From Serratia marcescens subsp. marcescens ATCC 13880 (lineage in GTDB: Bacteria > Pseudomonadota > Gammaproteobacteria > Enterobacterales > Enterobacteriaceae): DNA of 64,000 nt. The stretch spans positions 3,906,001 to 3,970,000 of the forward strand of contig NZ_CP071238.1 in NCBI RefSeq assembly GCF_017299535.1, read 5' to 3'. Numbering within the stretch: the stretch's first letter is position 1; each line of letters starts with the position of its first letter. The notes beneath the pieces are model-generated. The model made no database searches and had not been told where the DNA came from. It saw only the letters and a program-made list of their open reading frames with translations. This document shows, piece by piece, positions 1-9,240 of this stretch. The position numbers and the translations under genes are program-made.

Positions 1-332
1 TGGGCTTCTACGCCCTGGCCGGCGTCCACCACCAGCAGCGCGCCTTCGCAGGCCGCCAGCGAGCGGGAAACTTCATAGGAGAAGTCAACGTGGCCGGGAG
101 TGTCGATAAAGTTAAGCTGATAGGTCTGCCCATCCTGCGCTTTATAATCCAGCGTCACGCTCTGCGCCTTGATGGTGATGCCGCGCTCACGCTCCAGATC
201 CATGGAATCGAGCACCTGCGCAGCCATTTCACGGTCGGTCAAGCCACCGCAGATTTGGATAATGCGGTCAGACAGCGTCGACTTACCGTGGTCAATATGG
301 GCAATAATGGAGAAATTTCGTATATGCTTCAT
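1..332 (-). CDS. lepA: Elongation factor 4 (LepA), N-terminal part, cut by window edge
   Basis: LepA is a ribosome-associated GTPase that back-translocates or remodels stalled ribosomes. Reading leftward from the ATG at 330-332 gives [19 protein letters not shown], the classic LepA start with its G1 loop. It continues through RGITIK (switch I), DTPGHVDF (G3) and [11 protein letters not shown]. About 110 codons are visible and the rest lies beyond position 1. In E. coli lepA follows rseC directly; here a divergent gene lies between them. Confidence 0.97.
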   Translation of the reverse strand, partial: MKHIRNFSIIAHIDHGKSTLSDRIIQICGGLTDREMAAQVLDSMDLERERGITIKAQSVTLDYKAQDGQTYQLNFIDTPGHVDFSYEVSRSLAACEGALLVVDAGQGVEA

Positions 333-851
333 TATAAAAGTTTTTCTGCCTTGGTATTTCTGAATTACTCGCCTATAGAAACCCGCATGGACCTAAAGCG
401 ACAGTGAATGGGTGAGGCCGTCTTGCACCTGAATCGCTGCATTCTACATGCCACACCACTGAAAACCTAGCGATCGGTGCAGTGAAGGCATTCTATTATG
501 CGCCGCTAAATGTTACAGGGCGCCCCGGCGGGTGAAAACAGATGTTAACGCGGACGATGCGGCCTGAACCCAAGGCTTGCCGGTGCTTCGTGGCCGTCAA
601 ACTCCGGCACTAATACATAACCGGCCACAGCGCAATAAACCCTCTCCGAAATTATAAAAAAAGAATATTTGGATCAACCTCTTAGAATTCCATTTTGCCC
701 CACTTCCTTTAGGAAAAACCCCATATACGCCACCACCGTCCCTCGGATAGAAAGGGCATGAGCTCCGCGACAAAACATTATTCAGGGCACTACATCGGCA
801 GCCCACCGGGGTTCACCAGCATATCTGCGTACGTTGATTGGAAGGTGCATT
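333..851. other. Intergenic region between lepA and a divergent membrane-protein gene
   Basis: About 520 bases without a credible gene. The region must hold the lepA promoter and the promoter of the rightward gene at 852. Only short overlapping open frames with no ribosome binding site were seen, and no tRNA or clear terminator. Confidence 0.6.
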
Positions 852-1688
852 ATGATCGATAAAGGGCAAATGCTGAGCCGGCACGATTTTTCAAAGGTCA
901 ACTGGGGCATACTGGCGGCGGCGGCGCTGCTGTTTAGTGTGGGGGCGGCGCTGTTGGTGCTGCCGCTGCTGAGCAGCATTGACGAGAGCCAGGTCATCAC
1001 GCTGTTGCAGGCCGGCGCGGGCACGATTTTACTCGGCTGTACGCTGCTGGCGCTGCGGCATTATCTGCGTCCGGCGCTGACTTATCGTCTGTACGAGCAC
1101 GGCGTGCGGGTCTTTGACAGCCACCATCACAAAGAGCGTTTCATCCCGTTTGAGAAGATCAGCGACATCTATCGCTTTCGCGGCGGCCAGGCTTTCGGCG
1201 GGCTGTTTGACGTTACGGCGTTCCGCGCCGGTGCGGATCAGCCCTGGTGCACGGTTTTCAGCAACGTCGCCCACTCGTGGCGATTGGCCGACGTAATCGT
1301 CGACCAACAGCTGCAGCAGCGCGGGCCGCTGGCGCTGAATGCGCTCTATCAGGGGGGGACGGTGTCGTTTCACACCATAGAGGGCGACGCGCGCTGGCTG
1401 TGGCAGTTGCTGCTCGGCAAGCGGCAAGGCACGCCGGCCGAAACGCTGCGGCTGAGCGCCACCCTGCTGACGACGGAACGGGGAAACGTGCCTATCGAAC
1501 AGATCCGCACGTTGGAAAATCATCCGCAGCGCGGCATCCGCTTATTCGATGGCCAGGGAAATGTGCTGTTCGCGATTAACTACGATTCGCTGCTCAGCGC
1601 CGATCTGTTCATCGCGCTGTTGGAGCATATGATCCACAACCGCATCCCCGCCTATCACAACCCGGCGATGACGCGGCCATCGGTTTAA
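852..1688 (+). CDS. Hypothetical membrane-anchored protein
   Basis: The family was not recognised with certainty. The 278-residue product has two hydrophobic segments near the N-terminus (about residues 15-40 and 52-70), then a roughly 200-residue soluble part. That part has a repeated strand-rich pattern (YEHGVRVF, IEQIRTLENHPQRGIRLF) that could be PH-like. I chose the ATG at 852 because GGAAGG lies six bases upstream; an in-frame ATG at 834 has no such site. The gene separates lepA from rseC and is transcribed against both, so it is probably a monocistronic insertion into an otherwise conserved locus. Confidence 0.75.
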   Translation: MIDKGQMLSRHDFSKVNWGILAAAALLFSVGAALLVLPLLSSIDESQVITLLQAGAGTILLGCTLLALRHYLRPALTYRLYEHGVRVFDSHHHKERFIPFEKISDIYRFRGGQAFGGLFDVTAFRAGADQPWCTVFSNVAHSWRLADVIVDQQLQQRGPLALNALYQGGTVSFHTIEGDARWLWQLLLGKRQGTPAETLRLSATLLTTERGNVPIEQIRTLENHPQRGIRLFDGQGNVLFAINYDSLLSADLFIALLEHMIHNRIPAYHNPAMTRPSV

Positions 1689-2161
1689 ATCAGCGGGGAG
1701 TTTTCCGCCTGCATGCGCATCGCGGTAGGCGGCAACCCAATCTGCAGCACCACCGGCTGGTAATCGGCCTGCTCACCCAGACGTCGAGCCAAGCGGCGAG
1801 CCAGCATAAAGGCCGCACCACCGCCCAATACGGCGCCGACTGCCGCCGAGGCGTCGCTGCCGAAACAATATTGCAGCAACGTGCCGCCCAACATCATGCC
1901 CAGCAGCGGCGTCAGGTAAACCAGCATGGCGGAGCGCAGCAGGCTGCCTTCCGCGATGCCGACCTCGACGCGCTGCCCCGGTTCGAGCGGCTGATCGATA
2001 TGCACCTGCAGCTGATGCTCGGTTTCCGGCACCAGCTCGTTCAGCGCACGCGCGCCACAGCCGGATCGCGCGGTGCAGCTGCCGCAGCCGGCCTTGGGTT
2101 CACAGCGCAGCAGCGCTACGCCCTGTTGCCACGAAACCACCGTGGCCCACTCTTTCATCAT
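1685..2161 (-). CDS. rseC: SoxR-reducing system / sigma-E regulatory protein RseC
   Basis: RseC is an inner-membrane protein at the end of the rpoE operon, linked to reduction of SoxR. The 158-residue product starts MMKEWATVVSWQQG and has an N-terminal cysteine cluster (CEPKAGCGSC and SGCGA), typical of the RseC/MucC family. Two membrane segments follow (about residues 80-120). Its ATG overlaps the rseB stop codon in TAATG, so translation is coupled. Confidence 0.95.
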   Translation of the reverse strand: MMKEWATVVSWQQGVALLRCEPKAGCGSCTARSGCGARALNELVPETEHQLQVHIDQPLEPGQRVEVGIAEGSLLRSAMLVYLTPLLGMMLGGTLLQYCFGSDASAAVGAVLGGGAAFMLARRLARRLGEQADYQPVVLQIGLPPTAMRMQAENSPLI

Positions 2162-3117
2162 TACGGCGATACCTTGAAAGAAATGCTGTCGGCGATGCGC
2201 TTGGCCGTCGCCGGCGGCAATTCGCCCACAATCGTGATTTCGTTGCCCGCGCGCACTTCGGTCTGAATGGTGCGGCGCCCCTGACGGTAGTACTGCTGCC
2301 CGGCGCCGCTGCCCGCCGGGCTGACGTTGACCGAGAAGCTGAACAGACCGTCGCTGTAGAGCCGGGACTCCACCGGCACGGCGACGTTCGGCAATTTGCG
2401 GCGATTGCGCGCCACCTCGTCCACGCCAGCCGGCAGCCAGCCGGTGCTCCAGCTGAGCTGGACGTTTTCCACCGCCGGCAGCGACAGCAGCGGCGGCAAA
2501 TTGGCTTTGAGCAGCCCCTGCATCGCGCCCTGCACGTCGGCGCCGACCGCGAAGGAGATCACCCGATATTGCTCCAGCGTTTCGCCGTCGCGATCGAGCA
2601 GATCCACCCGCAGCGGCAGCTTGGTGTCTTCGTCCATCCAAACGATGTAGCTGTAGCGGGAACCGTCGCGCGCCACCACGCGCAGCACTTCACACGGCCG
2701 ATCGGCGATGCGGGTGCTGCCCACGGAGATGAAGTCGTAATACTTCGCCAGACGAGTAAAATCAGCATAGACGATCGCCGGCAGCGCATCGACGATGTGA
2801 TCGCCGGTGAGCGTGAACGGTTCCAGACCGGGTTCGAAGTAGCTGATCCCGCCGCCGCGCTGCAACACTTCGCGGCGCGGGCCGTCCATATGCAGCAGCT
2901 GGCCGAGCGGCACGTTGCCGATCACCGCATGGCGATAGCGCAACGACTCGATTCCCTGCTTGCTGACGCTGATGTAGGCGAGCTCGTAATTGAGAGAACG
3001 GCTGGCGCTGCTCATCTGTTGCAATAACGCCCCGGACGCAGTTGGCTGCGCCGGGGCGATGCTGGAATAGAGCAGGCTGCCCGTCAATAAACAAACGGAG
3101 AACCAGATTTGCTTCAT
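2161..3117 (-). CDS. rseB: Sigma-E factor regulatory protein RseB
   Basis: RseB is a periplasmic protein that binds the RseA periplasmic domain and shields it from DegS until it senses mislocalised lipopolysaccharide or outer-membrane proteins. The 318-residue product has a signal peptide (MKQIWFSVCLLTG...APAQP) and an MucB/RseB body of usual length. It overlaps rseA upstream and rseC downstream by one base each (TAATG). Confidence 0.96.
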   Translation of the reverse strand: MKQIWFSVCLLTGSLLYSSIAPAQPTASGALLQQMSSASRSLNYELAYISVSKQGIESLRYRHAVIGNVPLGQLLHMDGPRREVLQRGGGISYFEPGLEPFTLTGDHIVDALPAIVYADFTRLAKYYDFISVGSTRIADRPCEVLRVVARDGSRYSYIVWMDEDTKLPLRVDLLDRDGETLEQYRVISFAVGADVQGAMQGLLKANLPPLLSLPAVENVQLSWSTGWLPAGVDEVARNRRKLPNVAVPVESRLYSDGLFSFSVNVSPAGSGAGQQYYRQGRRTIQTEVRAGNEITIVGELPPATAKRIADSISFKVSP

Positions 3118-3770
3118 TACTGCTGTTGCATTCCTAAAGACTGAGTTCCGGGAACCTGAATGGCAGCCTGTTGCGGGTTGCCTTGCTCAAGCTGCAGCTG
3201 ATCCGAATGCAGGCGACGTTGCAGTTCATAGTCCTGCAGCATGGCGTTGATACGCTTGCGCTGTTCCTGCACCTGCTGCTGTTGGCCGCTGCCGGTGGAG
3301 AAACTGTCGGCAGGTACGCCCAGGCTGACCGGCGAGGCCTGGCCCATGATCGGCAGCGTGGTGAAGGCCGGCGATTCGGACGCGTTCGATGGCGCAGAAG
3401 GCTGGTTGTACTGCTGCACGCCGACGATCACCGCCAGCGACACGCAGGCCGCCATGCCGATTTGCGTAATCTGGCTCGCCCAAGGACGCACTTTGTCCCA
3501 GAACGGCATTTTCTGCCAGGTGTGAGGCTGCGGCTGAGATTCCTGAACGGCGGAAGGCGCCAGCCGGGCGGGTTCTTTCTCAAGTGCAGCGGCGACGCGA
3601 TCGGCGATGTCGAGATGCATCACTTGCCCGACATCACCTCGCAGTGTGTCACGTATCAGGTGATAGCTCTGCCAGCTTTGTTGAAGCGTTCGATCTTGCG
3701 ACAGAGAACTCAACAGCTCGCTGTCGAACGATTCACCATCCATCAGAGCGGAAAGCTTTTCTTTCTGCAT
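3117..3770 (-). CDS. rseA: Anti-sigma-E factor RseA
   Basis: RseA is a single-pass inner-membrane protein whose cytoplasmic domain (start MQKEKLSALMDGE) holds sigma-E and whose periplasmic domain binds RseB. One membrane segment lies near residues 100-120 (MAACVSLAVIVGV). The C-terminal part is rich in glutamine. The length (217) matches the family. It sits 30 bases downstream of rpoE. Confidence 0.97.
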   Translation of the reverse strand: MQKEKLSALMDGESFDSELLSSLSQDRTLQQSWQSYHLIRDTLRGDVGQVMHLDIADRVAAALEKEPARLAPSAVQESQPQPHTWQKMPFWDKVRPWASQITQIGMAACVSLAVIVGVQQYNQPSAPSNASESPAFTTLPIMGQASPVSLGVPADSFSTGSGQQQQVQEQRKRINAMLQDYELQRRLHSDQLQLEQGNPQQAAIQVPGTQSLGMQQQ

Positions 3771-3800
3771 GCCTAAGTACCCTTCCTGTGCCCGCCATTG

Positions 3801-4376
3801 CTAACGCTGGATCAGCGGTTGAACTTTATTATCGATAGCTTCCCGGGCGCGGAAAATACGCGAACGTACGGTTCCGACCGGGCAATCCATGATGGCAGCT
3901 ATCTCTTCGTAGCTTAGACCATCCAACTCCCGCAGGGTAATCGCCATGCGAAGATCCTCAGGGAGCGACTCAATGGTACGGAAAACTATCTGTCTCAGCT
4001 CTTCTGACAACATTAAGTTCTCAGGGTTCGAAATTTCTTTCAGTGCGCCCGCACTTTCGTAATTTTCCGCATCGTTGGCGTCCACATCACTGGATGGCGG
4101 ACGGCGCCCCTGAGCAACCAGATAATTCTTTGCCGTGTTCACGGCGATTCGATACAACCAGGTATAAAAAGCGCTGTCGCCACGGAACGATTCCAGTGCG
4201 CGATAGGCCTTGATAAACGACTCCTGCACCACATCGGGCACATCGCCCTGCGGCACATAGCGGGAAACGAGACTCGCCACCTTATGCTGATAGCGCACTA
4301 CCAGTAGGTTAAACGACTTCTGGTCGCCCTTTTGGACCCGCTCGACCAGAACTTGATCCGTTAACTGCTCGCTCAT
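3801..4376 (-). CDS. rpoE: RNA polymerase sigma factor RpoE (sigma-E)
   Basis: This extracytoplasmic-function sigma factor controls the envelope stress response. The 191-residue product starts MSEQLTDQVLVERVQKGDQ, contains the region 2 motif YRIAVNTAKN and the region 4 helix-turn-helix (LDGLSYEEIAAIMDCPVGT), and ends QPLIQR. I chose the ATG at 4376 over a longer in-frame extension to 4451 because it matches the conserved E. coli start. rpoE heads the operon with rseA, rseB and rseC and is preceded by an overlapping leader frame. Confidence 0.98.
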   Translation of the reverse strand: MSEQLTDQVLVERVQKGDQKSFNLLVVRYQHKVASLVSRYVPQGDVPDVVQESFIKAYRALESFRGDSAFYTWLYRIAVNTAKNYLVAQGRRPPSSDVDANDAENYESAGALKEISNPENLMLSEELRQIVFRTIESLPEDLRMAITLRELDGLSYEEIAAIMDCPVGTVRSRIFRAREAIDNKVQPLIQR

Positions 4377-4470
4377 CCGAGGTAAACTCTCCCCAAATCC
4401 GTCTCCACGCGTAAAATTGTACTGCCAGCCATACATTATTTTCCTGAGCAAGCACTCGCTTGGAGTTCAT
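4309..4470 (-). CDS. rseD: Probable leader peptide RseD overlapping rpoE
   Basis: A 53-codon frame starts 94 bases before rpoE and ends 68 bases inside it. In E. coli a leader frame (rseD, about 51 codons) overlaps rpoE in the same way and couples its translation. The product (start MNSKRVLAQENNVWLAVQF) has no recognisable domain. A still earlier in-frame ATG lies at 4497. Neither start has a strong ribosome binding site, so the exact start is unsure. Confidence 0.5.
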   Translation of the reverse strand: MNSKRVLAQENNVWLAVQFYAWRRIWGEFTSDERAVNGSSSGRAGPKGRPEVV

Positions 4471-4487
4471 ATAGAACACGAAGTTCC
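4460..4487 (-). promoter_or_regulatory. Candidate sigma-E promoter of rpoE
   Basis: On the minus strand GGAACTT (4481-4487) is followed after 16 bases by TCCAA (4460-4464), close to the sigma-E pattern GGAACTT-N16-TCTRA. Transcription would start about 80 bases before the rpoE ATG, which fits autoregulation. The promoter overlaps the proposed rseD start, so transcripts from it would lack the beginning of rseD. Confidence 0.5.
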
Positions 4488-4590
4488 ATATCGCCATTGT
4501 TTTTTCTGTTGATGTCACCCTATCCGTGGCTTTTGCCCGGACAGTTAGGCTAACATGAAATTCACTCTTCTTCTGCACACATCATACGTT

Positions 4591-6192
4591 ATGCAACCAT
4601 CATCTGAACATGTTAGCGATGTCCTGATCGTCGGCAGCGGCGCTGCGGGCCTGTCACTGGCGCTGCGCCTGGCGCAGCATTGCAAGGTTACCGTCCTCAG
4701 CAAGGGGCCGCTCAGCGAGGGCGCCACCTTTTACGCCCAGGGCGGGATCGCCGCGGTGTTCGATGAGACGGACAGCATTGCCTCACACGTTGATGACACT
4801 TTGATTGCCGGCGCCGGCCTGTGCGACAAAGAGGCCGTCGAATTCATCGCCGGCAACGCGCGCCACTGCGTGCAGTGGCTGATCGATCAGGGCGTGCTGT
4901 TCGACACCGAGGTCAACGCGCAGGGCGAGGCGCATTATCACCTCACGCGCGAAGGCGGCCACAGCCATCGCCGCATCTTGCACGCCGCGGACGCTACCGG
5001 TAAGGAAGTAGAGACCACGCTGGTGGGGAAAGCAAGCGCTCACCCCAATATTTGCGTGATGGAACGCCGCAACGCGGTTGACCTTATCACCTCGAACAAA
5101 ATCGGCCTGCCGGGCACCCGCCGAGTGGTGGGCGCTTACGTCTGGAACCGCGAGCTGGAACGGGTGGAAACCTACCGAGCCAAAACGGTGGTGCTGGCCA
5201 CCGGCGGCGCGGCCAAGGTGTACCAATACACCACCAACCCGGACATCTCCTCCGGCGACGGCATCGCCATGGCCTGGCGCGCCGGCTGCCGGGTCGCCAA
5301 CCTGGAATTCAACCAGTTCCACCCGACCTGCCTGTTCCATCCGCAGGCGCGCAACTTTCTGCTGACCGAAGCGCTGCGCGGCGAAGGGGCTTACCTGAAG
5401 CGCCCGGACGGCAGCCGCTTTATGCCGGATTTCGATCCGCGTGGCGAACTGGCCCCGCGCGATATCGTCGCCCGCGCCATCGACCATGAAATGAAGCGCC
5501 TGGGCGCCGACTGCATGTACCTGGACATCAGCCACAAGCCGGCGGAATTCATCACTCAGCACTTCCCGATGATCCACGAAAAGCTGCTGACGCTGGGCTT
5601 CGATCTGACCCGGCAACCGATCCCCATCGTTCCGGCGGCGCACTACACCTGCGGCGGCGTGATGGTCGATCAGCACGGCCGCACCGATCTCGACGGGCTG
5701 TACGCCATCGGCGAGGTCAGCTACACCGGCCTGCACGGCGCCAACCGCATGGCGTCGAATTCGCTGCTGGAGTGCCTGGTTTACGGTTGGTCGGCGGCGG
5801 AAGACATTCTGCAGCGCCTGCCGTTCATCCAGCAGGCCAAACAGGTGCCGCACTGGGATGAGAGCCGGGTGGATGATGCGGACGAACGGGTGGTGATCCA
5901 GCACAACTGGCACGAGCTGCGGCTGTTCATGTGGGATTACGTCGGCATCGTGCGCACCACCAAGCGGCTGGAGCGCGCCCTGCGCCGCATCAACACGCTG
6001 CAGGCGGAAATCGACGAGTACTACGCGCACTTCCGCATCTCCAACAACCTGCTGGAGCTGCGCAATCTGGTGCAGGTGGCCGAGCTTATCGTGCGCAGCG
6101 CCATGGCGCGCAAAGAGAGCCGCGGCCTGCACTACACGCTGGACTACCCGGATTTGCTGCAGGAAGCGCTGCCGACCATTTTGCAGCCTTAA
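4591..6192 (+). CDS. nadB: L-aspartate oxidase NadB
   Basis: NadB oxidises L-aspartate to iminoaspartate with FAD, the first step of de novo NAD synthesis. The 533-residue product has the dinucleotide-binding motif [15 protein letters not shown] near residues 12-26, the conserved FYAQGGIAA, the active-site blocks [13 protein letters not shown] and [11 protein letters not shown], and the C-terminal [14 protein letters not shown] chose the ATG at 4591 to match the E. coli NadB length; an in-frame ATG at 4555 would add 12 unconserved residues. It diverges from rpoE. Confidence 0.97.
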   Translation: MQPSSEHVSDVLIVGSGAAGLSLALRLAQHCKVTVLSKGPLSEGATFYAQGGIAAVFDETDSIASHVDDTLIAGAGLCDKEAVEFIAGNARHCVQWLIDQGVLFDTEVNAQGEAHYHLTREGGHSHRRILHAADATGKEVETTLVGKASAHPNICVMERRNAVDLITSNKIGLPGTRRVVGAYVWNRELERVETYRAKTVVLATGGAAKVYQYTTNPDISSGDGIAMAWRAGCRVANLEFNQFHPTCLFHPQARNFLLTEALRGEGAYLKRPDGSRFMPDFDPRGELAPRDIVARAIDHEMKRLGADCMYLDISHKPAEFITQHFPMIHEKLLTLGFDLTRQPIPIVPAAHYTCGGVMVDQHGRTDLDGLYAIGEVSYTGLHGANRMASNSLLECLVYGWSAAEDILQRLPFIQQAKQVPHWDESRVDDADERVVIQHNWHELRLFMWDYVGIVRTTKRLERALRRINTLQAEIDEYYAHFRISNNLLELRNLVQVAELIVRSAMARKESRGLHYTLDYPDLLQEALPTILQP

Positions 6193-6230
6193 ACGAAGCG
6201 ACAGGGCGCCTTATCGGCGCCCTTTTCCTT

Positions 6231-7010
6231 TCAGTAGAACAGATAGAAGTCGGCGATCAACCGGCGGAAATCGTCGGTATAGCCGCCGTCGGCCTGTTTG
6301 ATCGCCAGCGCCTGCTCCCGCAGCGGCGTTTCCCGCCGGGTCAGCGCCAGCAGCATCCGGTGCCGCGGCGTATCGGCGCGATCGCTGACGTTCACTTTCG
6401 CCGCCGTGTGCCAGCCGCTTTGCTGCGCCAGGCGTTCGAATTCGGCGCCGATGTCGTGCGGCAGCACCACGCAAAACGTCCCCTGCGCGGCCAGCAGCTG
6501 CGCCGCGCAGGCCAACAGCGCCTCGTGCGTCAGGGTTTCGGTGTAGCGCGCGTTGTGGCGCGCCTGGTCGCGGCAGGCCACCGCCGGCTCGAAATACGGC
6601 GGGTTGCTGACGATCAGATCATACTCAGCGGCATGCTGCTGCGCATAATGGTGAATATCCTGCGCATGCACGCGGATGCGCTGCGGCCACGGCGATTCTG
6701 CCGCGTTTTCGCGCGCCTGCCCGGCGGCGGCTTCATCCAGCTCCACCGCGTCGATGGTCACTTCGTCGCCGCTGCGCTGCGCCAGCATCAGCGCGATCAG
6801 CCCGCTGCCGCTGCCGATGTCCAGCACCCGGCGCGCCTGCCCCAGCGGCGCCCAGGCGCCGAGCAACACCCCGTCGGTGCCCACTTTCATGGCGCAACGA
6901 TCGTGGGCGACAAAGAATTGTTTAAAGGTAAAACCCCCGCGGCGCGGGGTAAAATCGGCTTTCGATCGCTTGCTCACACTCACCACCTGGCTATAAAACT
7001 GGCGTAGCAT
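6231..7010 (-). CDS. trmN: tRNA1(Val) (adenine(37)-N6)-methyltransferase TrmN6
   Basis: This enzyme methylates A37 of tRNA-Val1 using S-adenosylmethionine. Conserved features are FTFKQFFVAHDRCAMKVGTDG near the start, the SAM loop VLDIGSGSGL and the N6-adenine motif NPPY. The start is uncertain: the ATG at 7010 gives 259 residues, in-frame GTG codons lie slightly downstream, and the E. coli protein is a little shorter at this end. The gene is convergent with nadB and divergent from srmB, the E. coli order. Confidence 0.93.
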   Translation of the reverse strand: MLRQFYSQVVSVSKRSKADFTPRRGGFTFKQFFVAHDRCAMKVGTDGVLLGAWAPLGQARRVLDIGSGSGLIALMLAQRSGDEVTIDAVELDEAAAGQARENAAESPWPQRIRVHAQDIHHYAQQHAAEYDLIVSNPPYFEPAVACRDQARHNARYTETLTHEALLACAAQLLAAQGTFCVVLPHDIGAEFERLAQQSGWHTAAKVNVSDRADTPRHRMLLALTRRETPLREQALAIKQADGGYTDDFRRLIADFYLFY

Positions 7011-7109
7011 AAGGCAATCTGATCGGCGGGAAAAGAGCGGCTTTCCGCTTAAATAGGTGAAGATCGCGGCCAACCCGTCTATAATCGGCGCCCCAAGTAG
7101 AGGTAGACC

Positions 7110-8432
7110 ATGACAGCAACCACTTTTTCCGAACTCGAACTCGATGATCGCCTGATCGACGCGCTGCGCGACAAAGGCTACGATCGCCCCACCGCCATTC
7201 AGGCCGCTGCGATCCCGCCGGCGATGGACGGGCGCGACGTCTTAGGTTCGGCTCCGACCGGCACCGGCAAAACCGCCGCCTTCCTGCTGCCCGTGTTGCA
7301 GCACCTGCTGGACTTTCCACGCAAGAAATCCGGCCCGCCGCGCGTGCTGATCCTGACGCCAACGCGCGAGCTGGCGATGCAGGTCGCCGACCAGGCGCGT
7401 GAATTGGCTGCTCATACCTCGCTGGATATCGCCACCATCACCGGCGGCGTCGCTTACATGAACCACGCGGAAGTGTTCAGCGAAAACCAGGACGTGGTAG
7501 TCGCCACCACCGGCCGCTTGCTGCAATACATTAAAGAAGAGAATTTCGACTGCCGCGCGGTGGAAACCCTGATCCTCGACGAAGCCGACCGCATGCTCGA
7601 CATGGGCTTCGCGCAGGACATCGAAACCATCTCCGCCGAAACCCGCTGGCGCAACCAGACGCTGCTGTTCTCCGCCACGCTGGAAGGCGAAGCGATCCGC
7701 GAATTCGCCGAACGCATCCTGAAAGAGCCGGTGGAAGTGGAAGCCGATCCGTCGCGCCGCGAACGCAAGAAGATCCTGCAGTGGTACTACCGCGCCGATG
7801 ACGTGCAGCACAAAACCGCGCTGCTGATCCACCTGCTGAAACAGCCGGACGTGCAGAAATCGGTGATTTTCGTGCGCAAGCGCGAGCGCGTGCATGAGCT
7901 GGCCACCTGGCTGCGCGAAGCGGGCATCAACACCTGCTATCTCGAAGGCGAGATGGTGCAGGCCAAACGCAACGAAGCGGTCAAACGCATGATGGATGGC
8001 CGGGTTAACGTGCTGGTCGCCACCGACGTTGCCGCACGCGGCCTGGATATCCTCGATATCACCCACGTGTTCAACTTCGACATGCCGCGCACTGCGGATA
8101 CCTACCTGCACCGCATCGGGCGTACCGGCCGCGCCGGGCGCAAAGGCACCGCCATTTCGCTGGTGGAAGCGCACGACCATCTGCTGCTGGGCAAAGTGGG
8201 CCGTTATCTGAACGAGCCGCTGAAAGCGCGCGTGATCGACGAACTGCGGCCGAAAACCAAGGTGCCGAACGAGAAGAGCAACGGCAAGCCATCGAAGAAA
8301 GTGCTGGCCAAACGCGCGGAAGATAAAGCGAAGAACAAAGAGAAGGCCAAGGTGAAAGTGCGCCATCGCGACGCCAAAAACGTCGGCAAACGCCGTCAGG
8401 CGAAGGCTAAACCGGCCGGCGACGCAGAATAA
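7110..8432 (+). CDS. srmB: ATP-dependent RNA helicase SrmB
   Basis: This DEAD-box helicase acts early in 50S ribosome assembly. The 440-residue product shows APTGTGKT (motif I, about residues 48-55), PTREL (Ia), LDEADRMLD (II), SAT (III) and HRIGRTGRAG (VI). The last 75 residues or so are very basic and rich in lysine and alanine, as expected for its RNA-binding tail. It is followed by a rho-independent terminator. Confidence 0.97.
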   Translation: MTATTFSELELDDRLIDALRDKGYDRPTAIQAAAIPPAMDGRDVLGSAPTGTGKTAAFLLPVLQHLLDFPRKKSGPPRVLILTPTRELAMQVADQARELAAHTSLDIATITGGVAYMNHAEVFSENQDVVVATTGRLLQYIKEENFDCRAVETLILDEADRMLDMGFAQDIETISAETRWRNQTLLFSATLEGEAIREFAERILKEPVEVEADPSRRERKKILQWYYRADDVQHKTALLIHLLKQPDVQKSVIFVRKRERVHELATWLREAGINTCYLEGEMVQAKRNEAVKRMMDGRVNVLVATDVAARGLDILDITHVFNFDMPRTADTYLHRIGRTGRAGRKGTAISLVEAHDHLLLGKVGRYLNEPLKARVIDELRPKTKVPNEKSNGKPSKKVLAKRAEDKAKNKEKAKVKVRHRDAKNVGKRRQAKAKPAGDAE

Positions 8433-8444
8433 CCACCGCTGCCT

Positions 8445-8477
8445 AAGAAAAAACCGCCTGTACAGGCGGTTTTTTTA
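8445..8477 (+). terminator. Rho-independent terminator after srmB
   Basis: A perfect stem, aaccgcctg-ta-caggcggtt, is flanked by A-rich and T-rich runs. It can serve srmB on the plus strand and the convergent phlB from the other side. Confidence 0.9.
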
Positions 8478-8484
8478 TGGGCGT

Positions 8485-9240
8485 TTACTGCTGTGCGTAA
8501 TGCGTGGCCAGGCGGCGCCCCTGCAGCCATTTATCCAGCTCGCGGAACTGCGCCTTCAGCTCGTCATTCTGCAAATGCGCCGGCGTTTGCGAGAAATAAA
8601 ACTGGAACGCATAACCCTGCTGATTGCGCGCCTGGGCATCGGCCCCGGCCTGCAACAGCAACAGCGCCAGATGCGGCGCGTTGATCTTCGCCGCCACATG
8701 CAGCGGGGTATCCCCCAGCCGATCGCTCAGGGTGGTGTCCGCCCCGGCCGCCAGCAATAACCGCAGTTGCTCCTCGCGCCCGGCCAGCACCGCCGCCGCA
8801 AGCGGCGTGGCGCCGGTAACGGCATTGCGCACGTTCACCTGCGCCCCTTCAGCCAGCAGTAACCGCAGATACTGCGCGTCTTGCAGTATCGCCGCGGTGT
8901 GCAGCGCGCTGTTGCCGTCCAGCCCCGCTACCGACGGGTCGGCCCCGAGATCCAGCAACGCCTGCACGCTGGCCGGCTGCTGCGAAAGCACCGCCCACTG
9001 CAACAGCGTGACCTGCCGATCGCCCCGTTCGCGCAAGCGATCCTGCGTAGCCTGCGCATGGATGCCCTGCGCATCGCCGCGCGCCACCGCCTGAGCCAGC
9101 GCCAGGTTGCCACGGCCATCAAACGGTGAAATCTCCTGCCCCATCTGTTGCTCCTTAGCCATCATCAGTAAACCGGTCACCGCGGCCAGCGCCAGTAAGG
9201 CTATCGCCAGCGCCCGCCGCAAGCGACGCCCTTCAGGCAT
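8485..9240 (-). CDS. phlB: Ankyrin-repeat protein PhlB, partner of phospholipase PhlA
   Basis: The 251-residue product has an N-terminal hydrophobic segment (about residues 8-27, signal anchor) and four to five ankyrin repeats (for example LDGNSALHTAAILQDAQ and LGDTPLHVAAKINAP). In Serratia phlAB operons and Yersinia yplAB the second gene encodes such an accessory protein, thought to protect the cell from the enzyme. Its start overlaps the end of phlA by eight bases, indicating coupled translation. The gene name is by position and family. Confidence 0.85.
   Translation of the reverse strand: MPEGRRLRRALAIALLALAAVTGLLMMAKEQQMGQEISPFDGRGNLALAQAVARGDAQGIHAQATQDRLRERGDRQVTLLQWAVLSQQPASVQALLDLGADPSVAGLDGNSALHTAAILQDAQYLRLLLAEGAQVNVRNAVTGATPLAAAVLAGREEQLRLLLAAGADTTLSDRLGDTPLHVAAKINAPHLALLLLQAGADAQARNQQGYAFQFYFSQTPAHLQNDELKAQFRELDKWLQGRRLATHYAQQ

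Noticed and set aside
4783..6132. 449-codon open frame on the minus strand
   Set aside because: Antisense shadow of nadB.
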